Below, one piece after another: positions 8,744 to 16,706 of a stretch of DNA of 64,000 nucleotides. How positions within the stretch are numbered: the first letter of the stretch is position 1; each line of letters starts with the position of its first letter. Position numbers and translations under genes: made by a program. Source of the DNA: JAIBJN01 sp963842305 (lineage in GTDB: Bacteria > Actinomycetota > Thermoleophilia > Gaiellales > Gaiellaceae); NCBI GenBank assembly GCA_963842305.1, contig CAWJFW010000002.1, forward strand, positions 992,001 through 1,056,000, in the 5' to 3' direction. The notes beneath the pieces are model-generated. The model made no database searches. It saw only the letters and a list, made by a program, of their open reading frames with translations, and was not told the DNA's origin.

Positions 8744-10425
8744 TGGCCCGAGCGTCTGCGCTCTTCATCCCGACGCTCCGGGAAGACCCGGGCGATGCCG
8801 AGGCGGCGAGCCACCGCCTGCTCGTTCGCGGCGGCTTCATCCGCCAGGTGAGCGCCGGCCTCTGGTCGTTCCTGCCCCTCGGCTGGCGGGTGCACGAGAA
8901 GACGGTGCAGATCGTCAGGGAGGAGATCAACGCCATCGGCGGCCAGGAGATGTTCATGCCGGTCGTAACGCCCGCCGAGCTGTGGGAGGCGACCGGCCGT
9001 TACGCCATCCCCGAACTCTGGAAGACCGAGGATCGGATGGGCCGGCCGTTCGTGCTGGCGATGACGCACGAGGAGACCGTGACCTACCACGCGCGCGAGC
9101 TCTCCTCGTACCGCCAGCTCCCGCAGATTCTCTACCACTTCCAGACGAAGGTGCGGGACGAGCCGCGTCCTCGCGCCGGGCTCATCCGCTTGCGGGAGTT
9201 CGTCATGAAGGACTCGTACTCGTTCGACCGGGACGAGGAAGGGCTGGAGACGAGCTTCAGGGCCCACGAGCGCGCCTACCACCGCATCTTCGAGCGCTGC
9301 GGGCTCGAGTACTACGCCGTCCAGGCGGAATCGGGAATGATGGGCGGCAGCGAGTCCGTGGACTTCCTGGCGTCTTCCGGGTCGGGCGAGAACACGTTGG
9401 TCACCTGCGAGAACGGGGACTATGCCGCCGACCTCGAGGTCGCGCGCGGCATTCCGCGCCCACCCGAGTTCCCGGAGCGGCTCGACGCGCCTCTCGAGGT
9501 GGAGACACCGGGCGCGACCACCATCGACGGGCTTGCAGAGCTCCTCGGGATCGACGCGGCCGCGACGTCGAAGGCGATGCCGGTCGTGACGCAGGACGGC
9601 ACGCTCGTCCTCGCGCTCGTGCGCGGCGACGACCGGCTCGAGGAGGCGAAGACGGAGGCCGCGCTCGGCAGCGGCTTCCGGCCGGCGACCGGCGACGAGA
9701 TCCAGCAAGGGTTTGGCGCCGATCCGGGCTCCATCGGGCCGATCGGGTTCTCGGGCCCGATCCTCGCCGACCAGGCCTTGCGCGAGGGTCAGTTCGTCGT
9801 GGGCGCCAACCGCACGGGCTGGCACCTGCGCGGGGCCGAGCACGGCCGCGACTTCGAGGCCCGCTTCGCCGACATCCGGGAGCCCCGCGAAGGCGACACC
9901 TGCCCGAAGTGCGGCGGGCGCCTCGGCTTTCAGACGGCTCTCGAAGTGGGGCACATCTTCAAGCTCGGAACGCACTACTCGGAGCCGCTCGGCGCCACGT
10001 ACCTCGACGAGGAGGGCGTCGAGCGACCGCTCGTGATGGGGAGCTACGGCATCGGGCCCGCGCGGATCATGGCTGCCGCAGTGGAGCAGAACCACGACGA
10101 GCACGGCATCGCCTGGCCGCCGTCCCTGGCGCCGTACGACGTCGAGGTCATCTCCATCGGGGCTGCCGGCCCGGAGGCGGTCGAGATCGCCGAGCGGGCC
10201 ACCGACGAGCTCGAGTCGGCGGGCCTGGACGTGCTCCTGGACGACCGCGACCTGCGTCCGGGAGAGAAGTTTGCCGATGCGGACCTAATCGGATGCCCGG
10301 TTCGCGTAACGGTCGGCAAAAAGACGCTCGAGGACGGGAGTGCTGACGTGCTCCGCCGGTCCGACAGGGAGGAGAAGCGACTCGCCGTCGAGGCCCTCGC
10401 CGACCACGTGAAGGAGATCTTCTGA
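8743..10425 (+). CDS. proS: Prolyl-tRNA synthetase
   Basis: This class II aminoacyl-tRNA synthetase of the bacterial type (560 aa) charges tRNA-Pro. Motif 1 lies in VVTPAELWEATGR and motif 2 in TKVRDEPRPRAGLIRLREF. An editing insertion domain occupies roughly residues 225-390. Motif 3 is VMGSYGIGPARIM, followed by the anticodon-binding domain. The frame happens to be the same as the first part of ispG, so the two look fused because of the ispG frame break. ATG at 8743 is the real start. Confidence 0.96.
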   Translation: MARASALFIPTLREDPGDAEAASHRLLVRGGFIRQVSAGLWSFLPLGWRVHEKTVQIVREEINAIGGQEMFMPVVTPAELWEATGRYAIPELWKTEDRMGRPFVLAMTHEETVTYHARELSSYRQLPQILYHFQTKVRDEPRPRAGLIRLREFVMKDSYSFDRDEEGLETSFRAHERAYHRIFERCGLEYYAVQAESGMMGGSESVDFLASSGSGENTLVTCENGDYAADLEVARGIPRPPEFPERLDAPLEVETPGATTIDGLAELLGIDAAATSKAMPVVTQDGTLVLALVRGDDRLEEAKTEAALGSGFRPATGDEIQQGFGADPGSIGPIGFSGPILADQALREGQFVVGANRTGWHLRGAEHGRDFEARFADIREPREGDTCPKCGGRLGFQTALEVGHIFKLGTHYSEPLGATYLDEEGVERPLVMGSYGIGPARIMAAAVEQNHDEHGIAWPPSLAPYDVEVISIGAAGPEAVEIAERATDELESAGLDVLLDDRDLRPGEKFADADLIGCPVRVTVGKKTLEDGSADVLRRSDREEKRLAVEALADHVKEIF

Positions 10426-10724
10426 TGGCAAGAAAACGCCGCTTCTCCACCGAGCCGTTCGGCGAGACGGTTCAGTCGCTCATGGTCGAGCGCGGAGTCA
10501 CCTATCGCGGACTGGCGGCGAAGACCGACCTGTCGGCCGGCTATCTCAACCACCTCGTGCACGGCAATCGCCCGGTGCCTTCGAACGAGGTGATCGAGAC
10601 CCTTGCGAAGGCACTGAAGGTCGAACCGGCGCACTTCCAGGAGTACCGGATCCGGACGATAACGACGCGGCTCGAGCAAATGCCCGAGCTCGTCGATCGC
10701 CTCTATCGTCGGCTCGAAAGCTGA
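10425..10724 (+). CDS. XRE-family helix-turn-helix protein
   Basis: A 99-aa putative DNA-binding protein. Residues ~12-68 form a Cro/C1-type HTH: VERGVTYRGLAAKTDLSAGYLNHLVHG, followed by VIETLAKALKVEP. The C-terminal third (EYRIRTITTRLEQMPELVDRLYRRL) is helical and could mediate dimerisation. Its ATG overlaps the proS stop by one base, so it is co-translated with proS. No partner operator or signal domain is seen, and its target is unknown. Confidence 0.8.
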   Translation: MARKRRFSTEPFGETVQSLMVERGVTYRGLAAKTDLSAGYLNHLVHGNRPVPSNEVIETLAKALKVEPAHFQEYRIRTITTRLEQMPELVDRLYRRLES

Positions 10725-10739
10725 ACGTCGCGTCGAGGG

Positions 10740-11573
10740 TCAGGTTCGGGGCCGCTCGGACGAGACCCACTCGACGACTGCCACGAGCGTCCATGCAAGG
10801 GCCATGGCCACGGCGATCGCGGGAGTCGGGAGCGCGGCCTGCCAGACAACCACGGCGACGACCACGATGAACAGCGCCTCGAGGGCGAAGCGCTTCGTGC
10901 GAGAGAGCCGAAACGTGCGCCGTGAAGGGGGCGACTGCCGGACGCTCGCGGGCGGGGCAGCCGACCGGGGCTGGGCGGGGGGCATCGGCACCGCTCCCTG
11001 CGGCACCCGGGGCTTGGCCGTTTGGGGCGGGACCCAGGTCTCCCGCTTGGACAGCTCCTCGACCTGCTTCGTCAGCTCGCTGACGCGCCGGCCGAGGTCG
11101 CTCGCTGCCGCATGCTGAGCCGCGTTCTGCGCCGCTTGCTCCTGTGTCTCGGGCATCTGAGGCTGGCGCTCCAGCTCGGCCAGCCTCACGCGCAGCTCGG
11201 CGAGTTCGTTCGTGAGGCGGAGGCTCTCCGCCTGCACCGTGAGCGCGCGATACTGCGCAATTTCCTGAGACTGCCGCTCGAAGCGGTCGAGCACCTCGCG
11301 AAAGAGCCCCGCCAGCATCTCCTCCGTCGAGCCGGTCTCGGCCAGAGCCCCTCCGGAGGCAGGGCGGGGCAGGAAGGGGCCGATGGGGTCGTCATTGCGG
11401 GGCGGCTGGGCGCCCTCGCCGAGGAGCCCTGCACGCACCAGCTCCGACCGCGGCACACGCCTCCGACCGTTTCGAACGACCGACCGCAGTGATCCACGCT
11501 CGACCCGTCGCGCGATCGCCTTCCGGCTCAAGCCGGTCAGGTCGGCCGCTTCTGTGATCGTGTAGGTGCGCAA
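10740..11573 (-). CDS. Membrane-anchored HTH/coiled-coil protein
   Basis: A 277-aa protein of unknown function with a clear three-part design. The N-terminus (TITEAADLTGLSRKAIARRVERG) is an excisionase/MerR-like winged HTH. Residues ~85-180 are a long Gln/Glu/Leu coiled coil. Two hydrophobic segments near residues 228-265 (EALFIVVVAVVVWQAALP and AVAMALAWTLVAVVEW) would anchor the C-terminus, leaving the HTH in the cytoplasm. The predicted start is TTG at 11573, with a good promoter at 11595-11623. It converges with the XRE gene. Confidence 0.75.
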   Translation of the reverse strand: MRTYTITEAADLTGLSRKAIARRVERGSLRSVVRNGRRRVPRSELVRAGLLGEGAQPPRNDDPIGPFLPRPASGGALAETGSTEEMLAGLFREVLDRFERQSQEIAQYRALTVQAESLRLTNELAELRVRLAELERQPQMPETQEQAAQNAAQHAAASDLGRRVSELTKQVEELSKRETWVPPQTAKPRVPQGAVPMPPAQPRSAAPPASVRQSPPSRRTFRLSRTKRFALEALFIVVVAVVVWQAALPTPAIAVAMALAWTLVAVVEWVSSERPRT

Positions 11574-11594
11574 CCCGTCGCCGCCTGGAGTGTG

Positions 11595-11623
11595 ATTCTG
11601 CCGTACCCCTCGCGCGGCGGCAA
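11595..11623 (-). promoter_or_regulatory. Sigma-70-type promoter for the membrane HTH gene
   Basis: Read on the minus strand, TTGCCG (11623-11618), a 17-nt spacer and CAGAAT (11600-11595) precede the TTG start by about 22 nt. Spacing and sequence fit a housekeeping sigma promoter. Confidence 0.5.
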
Positions 11624-11798
11624 ATCGTGGACGCCCCGGGGGTGCCCCAGCGGGGTTCGCCAGCGGGGGAATAGGGGCTGCGCAGGGGGTACCCCGGGCG
11701 CATCCTCACCCCGATTGTCCTCGGAGGAGCGAAGCAAGGCGTTCGGTCGGCGGCGGGTCGTCACCGCGAGCCGGGCGGCGCTACGATGAGCCGAGTCG

Positions 11799-11873
11799 CG
11801 GGGCGTGGCGCAGCCTGGTTAGCGCGCTTGTCTGGGGGACAAGAGGTCCCCGGTTCAAATCCGGGCGCCCCGA
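11799..11873 (+). tRNA. tRNA-Pro (anticodon GGG)
   Basis: This is a complete cloverleaf of 75 nt. The acceptor stem CGGGGCG pairs with CGCCCCG with discriminator A, the D arm starts GCGCAGCCTGG, the anticodon stem CTTGT/ACAAG encloses loop CTGGGGG, and the T arm is CCCGG-TTCAAAT-CCGGG. The 3' CCA is not encoded. It reads CCC proline codons. TACGAT at 11782-11787 is a possible -10. Confidence 0.95.
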
Positions 11874-12004
11874 CTGGGATAGAGCCGAATCATGGTCGGT
11901 CGATGCTGCCTATTCCGTGCCTACACCCATGCGAGGCGCTGATCAGCCGGGCCGTTTGATCGAAGGTGGCTAGTCTGCAAGTGTCGGTCGCGACAAGGAG
12001 GCGT

Positions 12005-12892
12005 ATGCGGGCGCGGGTCGTGGTCTTGGTTTCTGTCGTGGCCTTTCTCGTAGGCGGGGTGGCCGATGCCGCAGCCGTGACGTGCCTGAAGCTGACGGCG
12101 ACCATTGTCGGTACTTCGGGCGACGACAGCATTGTCGGGACGCCCGGGGCCGATGTCATCTGGACGGGCGCCGGAGACGACCGCATCGTGGGGCGGCGCG
12201 GCAACGACACGATCTGCGCGGGCACGGGCGACGACTATGTTGATGCAGGCCGCGGGCGGGACGACGTGGTCGGCGACGACGGAGCCGACGAGATCCACGG
12301 CGGGCCCAGGATGAATCAGGTCTTCGCAGGCGACGGCGACGATCGTGTCTTCGGGGGCACAGGTCACGACCGCGTGTGGGACGGGCAGGGCGCCGACGTC
12401 GTCCATTCCGGTCCTCACTTCGACGGGATCTTCAACGGGCCGGGGGACGACCAGATCCAAGCGGGCGGAGGCGACGACAGGGTCAGGGATGGTCCCGGGA
12501 GCGACATCGTCAGAGCTGGAGACGGCTTCGACACGATATGGCTATCGCCGGGCGGCTCCGACCTCTACGACGGCGGGGCGGGCCCCGATGTGATCAACAA
12601 TGCGCTGCTCGGACCCTTCCTTGTCAACCTGGCCACGGGCGAGATGGAAAGCAGTGCGACCGGAACGGACACTACTACCGGCATGGAGAGCGCGAACGGG
12701 ACGGAGCAAGACGACACGTTGATCGGCAGCGACGCCAATAACCACTTCTCCGCGGGAAGCGGGGACGACCGCCTCGAGGGAGGAGCGGGCGACGACCGCC
12801 TCTTCGGCTCTGTCGGCATCGATTTCCTCGACGGCGGGGTCGGGACGGATACGTGCTTCGACGGCGAAACTGTTCTGAACTGCGAGGCGTAG
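12005..12892 (+). CDS. Secreted RTX (calcium-binding nonapeptide repeat) protein
   Basis: A 295-aa exported protein. Residues 1-~24 form a signal peptide (basic RAR, hydrophobic VVVLVSVVAFLVGG, then ADA). The rest is about a dozen RTX nonapeptides of type GGxGDDxux (GGTGHDRVW, GGGDDRVRD, GGAGDDRLF), which bind Ca2+ and fold as a parallel beta-roll. No catalytic domain is visible. Cys pairs at both ends (TCLKL, TCFDGE, NCEA) may form disulfides. ATG at 12005 has AAGGAGG 4 nt upstream. The 14408 gene is a small paralogue. Confidence 0.85.
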   Translation: MRARVVVLVSVVAFLVGGVADAAAVTCLKLTATIVGTSGDDSIVGTPGADVIWTGAGDDRIVGRRGNDTICAGTGDDYVDAGRGRDDVVGDDGADEIHGGPRMNQVFAGDGDDRVFGGTGHDRVWDGQGADVVHSGPHFDGIFNGPGDDQIQAGGGDDRVRDGPGSDIVRAGDGFDTIWLSPGGSDLYDGGAGPDVINNALLGPFLVNLATGEMESSATGTDTTTGMESANGTEQDDTLIGSDANNHFSAGSGDDRLEGGAGDDRLFGSVGIDFLDGGVGTDTCFDGETVLNCEA

Positions 12893-12941
12893 GGTGGAAG
12901 TGACGAGCCGCACCTCAGCGTTGTCCACCTTTGGCGCAAAA

Positions 12942-13037
12942 GGAGGAGCCCGCCAAGAAGGCAGGCTCCCTCCCTTCGTGTTGGTGGGGCCCCCCGCCAT
13001 GCGGCAGGCGGGAACCCCTGGAGGAGGACAGACCTCC
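12942..13037 (+). terminator. Three stacked hairpins downstream of the RTX gene
   Basis: Stem 1 (12942-12973) pairs GGAGGAGCC with GGCTCCCTCC, with one bulge. Stem 2 (12986-13018) pairs CCCGCC with GGCGGG, with an outer GGGG/CCCC. Stem 3 (13023-13037) pairs GGAGG with CCTCC. The first is a plausible terminator for the RTX gene; no T tract follows. The compact triple arrangement could also be a structured RNA. The 548-nt stretch 12893-13440 holds no convincing gene. Confidence 0.45.
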
Positions 13038-13219
13038 CCCTGACGGAGGATTCGCAGCGCGGCTTCCAGCGGTTCGGTTTTCAGGGAACCACCCAACGAC
13101 GTCCGTGACTGGCCTGGCCTCGCCGGTCGAGAGTGCATGCGAGGCGCTTGTTGTGTTCGGTAGGGGCCGCAGTCGAGGGGCCACCCGGCGCCTCTTTGGC
13201 GGACTCTCGGACAGGACCT

Positions 13220-13238
13220 TCCTTACAAGGTCCTTACA
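13220..13238 (+). promoter_or_regulatory. Direct-repeat operator resembling an MtrA/OmpR-family site
   Basis: TCCTTACA occurs twice (13220-13227 and 13231-13238) with an 11-bp period. On the other strand this reads GTAAG-N6-GTAAG, close to the GTAAC-N6-GTAAC pattern described for Streptomyces MtrA. It lies about 40 bp upstream of a possible -10, TATCCT (13268-13273), a position suited to activation. The identity of the regulator is inference. Confidence 0.4.
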
Positions 13239-13345
13239 GGCCGCTTCGCACGAGAGAGGCTGATCGCTATCCTCCGCAGGGCGGCGCGCGATTCGGCCGC
13301 AGGTCGTGTGTCGCTGGGACGCAGCTCTTTTGCCGCGTCCTTCCC

Positions 13346-13391
13346 GGGTGAGCGGGCCTCCCTAGGCCAAGGGGGTAGGGCCCGCTTACCC
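13346..13391 (+). promoter_or_regulatory. 13-bp stem-loop in the leader of the lytic transglycosylase gene
   Basis: GGGTGAGCGGGCC (13346-13358) pairs with GGCCCGCTTACCC (13379-13391) over 13 bp with one G-U pair. The 20-nt loop has further pairing potential (TCCC/GGGG). It ends 49 nt before the ATG. With the -10 candidate at 13268 the leader would be about 160 nt. Cell-wall hydrolase genes in Actinobacteria are often under c-di-AMP riboswitches, but I cannot match the conserved ydaO core here. Confidence 0.5.
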
Positions 13392-13440
13392 CTTCTCTTC
13401 AACGGGCAGGAAAACGTGCAGGGGGAGCCAAGGACCCGGC

Positions 13441-14352
13441 ATGCGAACCGGAAGGTACGTCGCGTTCGCATCGGTCCTGGTCGTTCTGATCGCAGCCGCG
13501 CCCGCCCAGGGGGTGCACGCCCCCAACATCGCGGGGGCCCAGGTCGCGCTGCGGTCCCACGGCTACTACGACGGGCCGATCGACGGCGTTCGCGGCGCGA
13601 AGACGAGCCGTGCCGTGCGAGCGTTCCAACGAAGCCGTGGGCTCCATGTCGACGGCGTCGTCGGTCCGCGCACGCGAGCGCGGATGGGCCGGCTCGGGCA
13701 CCCGCTGTTTGGCCGGCGACTCATCAGGCACGGCATGGTGGGCTGGGACGTTTCGGTGCTCCAGTTCCTGCTCGCGCGTCGCGGCTTCTCCGTCCACGGG
13801 ATCGACGGGCACTTCGGCCCGAACACGCTCGCCGCCGTCCGCCGTTTTCAGGGAAGGCGCGGTCTCGCCGTCGATGGGCTCGTCGGTGCCGGGACCCGGC
13901 ACGCGCTTCACAGCAAGGCACGGGGCTCGCCCAAGGCGAAGCACAGGCACGCCCGCGGCGCGAGCCCGGAGAAGGTGCACCGGATGCTCGGGCGGTGGGC
14001 GCGCCACTACGGCGTCAGCCCCAGCCTCGCTCGCGCGGTCGGCTGGATCGAGTCGGGGTTCCAGTGGAACGTGAAATCCTCCGCCGGGGCGTGGGGGGTG
14101 ATGCAGGTGATTCCCGCCACCTGGCGCTTCGTCGAAGACGTTCTGCTCGGCTACGACATCCGCCGCTCGGCGAGAGGGAACATCCGCGTGGGGATCGTGT
14201 ACCTGCGCTACCTCCTGCGGGAGTTCGGCGGGAGCCGGCGGCTGGCCCTCGCCGCCTACTACCAGGGCCCCGCGGCGGTCCGCCGGCACGGCCTCTATCG
14301 CGACACGCGGATGTACGTCCGCACCGTCCTGGCGCTGCGGAAGCGCTTTTGA
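13441..14352 (+). CDS. Secreted peptidoglycan-binding lytic transglycosylase
   Basis: A 303-aa exported cell-wall hydrolase. It has a signal peptide at residues 1-~24 (AFASVLVVLIAAAPAQG). Two peptidoglycan-binding type-1 repeats follow: ~29-78 (VALRSHGYYDGPIDG, AVRAFQRSRGLHVDG) and ~98-158 (VLQFLLARRGFSVHGIDG, AVRRFQGRRGLAVDG). A basic linker leads to an SLT domain (~178-300) with the catalytic Glu in AVGWIESGFQWNVKSSAGAWG and then GVMQVIPATW. It would cleave glycan strands outside the membrane. The 5' region suggests tight control. Confidence 0.9.
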   Translation: MRTGRYVAFASVLVVLIAAAPAQGVHAPNIAGAQVALRSHGYYDGPIDGVRGAKTSRAVRAFQRSRGLHVDGVVGPRTRARMGRLGHPLFGRRLIRHGMVGWDVSVLQFLLARRGFSVHGIDGHFGPNTLAAVRRFQGRRGLAVDGLVGAGTRHALHSKARGSPKAKHRHARGASPEKVHRMLGRWARHYGVSPSLARAVGWIESGFQWNVKSSAGAWGVMQVIPATWRFVEDVLLGYDIRRSARGNIRVGIVYLRYLLREFGGSRRLALAAYYQGPAAVRRHGLYRDTRMYVRTVLALRKRF

Positions 14353-14407
14353 CCTCGCTCGCGCGAGGGATCGTGACGATCCGCTCGACGGTCGATAACG
14401 AGGCACC

Positions 14408-14821
14408 ATGCGCGTCCGCGTCCTCGTTCTCGGCCTCGCCTTCTTCGGCTGCGCCATCGCGCTCGCGGTGCAGCCCTACCTGGCGCACGGGCACAACCCG
14501 AATCTGAACCGGCCGTGCACGATCGTCGGCACATCGGGCCCCGACCTGCTGCAGGGCACGCCCGGCAAGGACGTCATCTGCGGCCGCGGCGGCGACGACA
14601 CGATCGGCGCAAACGCGGGGAACGACATCATTCGCGGCGGTGGGGGAGACGACCGCATCCAGGGCGACAGCGGCGCCGACGTGCTGGAGGGCGGGGGCGG
14701 CGACGACTGGCTCTGGGCCCGCGACGGGCGGCACGACCACGTCAAGGGCGGCCGCGGCTTCGACCACTACCGCTACGACCAGTCGATCGACCGGTTGCGC
14801 GGCGTCGAAGCCTTGATGTAG
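14408..14821 (+). CDS. Small secreted RTX-repeat protein
   Basis: A 137-aa paralogue of the 12005-12892 product. The signal peptide is at residues 1-~27 (VLVLGLAFFGCAIALAVQP), followed by about six RTX nonapeptides (GRGGDDTIG, GGGGDDRIQ, GGGGDDWLW). The openings CTIVGTSGPDLLQGTPGKDVIC and the matching stretch of the larger gene (TIVGTSGDDSIVGTPGADVI) are near-identical, so the two arose by duplication. It lies 55 nt after the transglycosylase and may share its transcript. No enzymatic domain is seen. Confidence 0.8.
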   Translation: MRVRVLVLGLAFFGCAIALAVQPYLAHGHNPNLNRPCTIVGTSGPDLLQGTPGKDVICGRGGDDTIGANAGNDIIRGGGGDDRIQGDSGADVLEGGGGDDWLWARDGRHDHVKGGRGFDHYRYDQSIDRLRGVEALM

Positions 14822-14837
14822 CGCGCCCTCTGCGCTG

Positions 14838-14843
14838 TAGTGT
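14838..14843 (+). promoter_or_regulatory. -10 element (TAGTGT) for a probably leaderless proC mRNA
   Basis: TAGTGT ends 6 nt before the proC ATG, with no Shine-Dalgarno between. It matches the leaderless pattern seen at dxr and ispG. Confidence 0.4.
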
Positions 14844-14849
14844 TTCTCC

Positions 14850-15668
14850 ATGGGTGACGACCGACGCACGCTGGCCGTGCTCGGCGCCGGCAAGGCCGGC
14901 GAGGCTCTGATCTCCGGAGTCATCTCCTCCGGCTGGCGGGAGCCGGGCGAGATCGTCGCCACGGCTCGACACGAGGAACGCCTCGACCTGCTCGCCGAGC
15001 GCCACGGGATCAGGACGACGCTCGACAACGCGGAAGCGGTGCAGGGTGCCGGGATCGTCGTGATCGGCGTAAAGCCGCAGGACATCGAGACCCTGCTCGG
15101 TGAGATCTCCGGCGTCGTGACCTCCGAGCAGACCGTGCTCTCGATTGCCGCAGCGATTCCGACTGCGCTGATCGAGGGCCATCTGAGCGACGGCGTGCCC
15201 GTCGTCCGGGCGATGCCCAACACACCGATGACCGTCCACGAGGGAATGGCCGGCATCGCCGCCGGCGAGCACGCGGCCGAGGAGCACATGGGTCGAGCGG
15301 AGGAGGTTCTCTCGAGTGTCGGGCGCGCCGTGCGCGTGGACGAGTCGTACATGGACGCTGTGACCGCAGTCTCGGGCTCCGGGCCTGCCTACTTCGCCCT
15401 GCTCGCCGAGTCGATGATCGAGGCCGGGATCCTGCTCGGGCTCTCGCGCGAGGTGTCCACCGACCTCGTCGTTCAGACCATGCTCGGGACGGCGAAGATG
15501 CTGAGGGACGAGAAGATTCACCCGGTCGAGCTCCGCGAGGCGGTGACCTCGCCCGGTGGGACGACGATCGCCGCCATCCGCGAGCTGGAGCAGGCGGGCG
15601 TGCGCGCGGCCTTCCTCAACGCCATCCAGGCGGCGATGCAGCGCTCGAAGGAACTGGCGAAGGGCTAG
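14850..15668 (+). CDS. proC: Pyrroline-5-carboxylate reductase
   Basis: The last step of proline synthesis, P5C to proline with NAD(P)H, in the cytosol. The N-terminal Rossmann fold (LAVLGAGKAGEALISGV) is followed by IGVKPQDIETLL, VVRAMPNTPMTVHEGM and the C-terminal signature AVSGSGPAYFALLAESMIEAG ending SPGGTTIAAIRELE. The 272-aa length is typical. The stop overlaps that of the convergent deiminase gene by 4 bp (15665-15668). Confidence 0.96.
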   Translation: MGDDRRTLAVLGAGKAGEALISGVISSGWREPGEIVATARHEERLDLLAERHGIRTTLDNAEAVQGAGIVVIGVKPQDIETLLGEISGVVTSEQTVLSIAAAIPTALIEGHLSDGVPVVRAMPNTPMTVHEGMAGIAAGEHAAEEHMGRAEEVLSSVGRAVRVDESYMDAVTAVSGSGPAYFALLAESMIEAGILLGLSREVSTDLVVQTMLGTAKMLRDEKIHPVELREAVTSPGGTTIAAIRELEQAGVRAAFLNAIQAAMQRSKELAKG

Positions 15669-16678
15669 GAGCCCGCGAAGACCTCCGCTGCGCAGCCGTG
15701 TACGAGCGCGGCCGGGACGTCTCCCCGCTCGACCCCCTGCAGCGACCGGTGGCCGAGGTCGACATCGACGACGGGCCACTCGTCGATCCCAATCGCCTCC
15801 GCGCCCGCCGAGCTTCCGATCGCGAGCAGCTCCTCCGGCGGGATCACGTTCCGACGGAGCGTGAGTCGCCGCGCCGTCCCCTCGAGCTCGCGGAGCTCCT
15901 CCAGCGGATCGATGCGCACGTTGGAGTCCGAGCCGATGCAGAGCGGGACCCGGCGCTCGAGGAGGTCCACGAGCGGCGGAAAGCCGTCGCCGAGGTTCGC
16001 CTCGGTGGTCGGGCAAAGACAGACGCCGGCTCCATGCTCGGCAAGGAGGTCGAGCTCACGCCCGTTCGCGTGGGTCGCGTGGACGATCGTCGTGTGCGGC
16101 CCCAGGCAGCCTGTCTCGGCGAGCAGCTCGAGGGGGCGGAGACCATGCTCGGCGAGGCATTCGTCGATCTCACGCGGTTGCTCGTCCGCGTGGACGTGCA
16201 GTACGAGGCCCTCCCGGGCGGCGTATGTCGCGATCTCCGTCAGCCAGTCGCGCGGGCACGCGCGGACGGAATGGGGGGCGAGCCCAACACTGGCACCGAG
16301 GGCGCGCAGCGCCTCCACCTGGGCCAGATAGTCGGCCACCGAGTCCTGACGGAACCGGTCGAGTCCGCCGCGGCCATAGGCGGCCAGGAGGAGGACGAGC
16401 TCCACGCCGGCCTCCCGTGCCGCGGTGATCGCCGCCTCCGCCTCGGCGAAGCCGACGTAGTGGAACTCGCCGACCGCGGTGTAGCCGGCGGCTCGCATCT
16501 CGCGGTACGTCTCCACGTAGCTCTCGTGAACCGAGACCGGGGTCAGGTTTTCCGCCAGTCCCAGCATGGACTCCCTCCAGGCCCAGAAGTCTCCGCCCTC
16601 GACCTTCCCACGCAGGGCACGTTGGAAGGCGTGGCTGTGGGCGTTCACGAAGCCTGAGAGACGGAGGAGGTCGGACAT
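15665..16678 (-). CDS. HutF-like amidohydrolase (probable formimidoylglutamate deiminase)
   Basis: A metal-dependent amidohydrolase (337 aa). GFVNAHSHAFQRAL near the N-terminus gives the HxH metal pair and is characteristic of formimidoylglutamate deiminase in histidine degradation. WAWRESMLGLAE, LHVHADEQPREIDEC, VHATH and GSDSNVRIDPLEELR complete the active site. The protein lacks most of the N- and C-terminal beta-sandwich found in ~450-aa relatives, starting almost at HSH. No other hut gene is nearby, so the substrate is uncertain. ATG at 16678 is divergent from pgsA. Confidence 0.75.
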   Translation of the reverse strand: MSDLLRLSGFVNAHSHAFQRALRGKVEGGDFWAWRESMLGLAENLTPVSVHESYVETYREMRAAGYTAVGEFHYVGFAEAEAAITAAREAGVELVLLLAAYGRGGLDRFRQDSVADYLAQVEALRALGASVGLAPHSVRACPRDWLTEIATYAAREGLVLHVHADEQPREIDECLAEHGLRPLELLAETGCLGPHTTIVHATHANGRELDLLAEHGAGVCLCPTTEANLGDGFPPLVDLLERRVPLCIGSDSNVRIDPLEELRELEGTARRLTLRRNVIPPEELLAIGSSAGAEAIGIDEWPVVDVDLGHRSLQGVERGDVPAALVHGCAAEVFAGS

Positions 16679-16706
16679 GGCGGCGACGTTACCATTCGGT
16701 CCGAGA

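Noticed and set aside
7567..10425. A single 952-codon IspG-ProS fusion
   Set aside because: The joining segment is Arg/Gly noise produced by the ispG frame break; the true IspG C-terminus is in another frame and ProS has its own ATG overlapping the ispG stop.
12931..13263. A 110-codon plus-strand frame in the gap after the first RTX gene
   Set aside because: Poor codon bias, no ribosome site, many Pro/Arg/Gly and it runs through the three stacked hairpins.
13260..13440. c-di-AMP (ydaO/yuaA) riboswitch before the lytic transglycosylase
   Set aside because: The position fits, but I could not find the conserved core (GGGGUGAAUC and the later CCGUCAGCUAACC-type segment); only the strong stem is reported.
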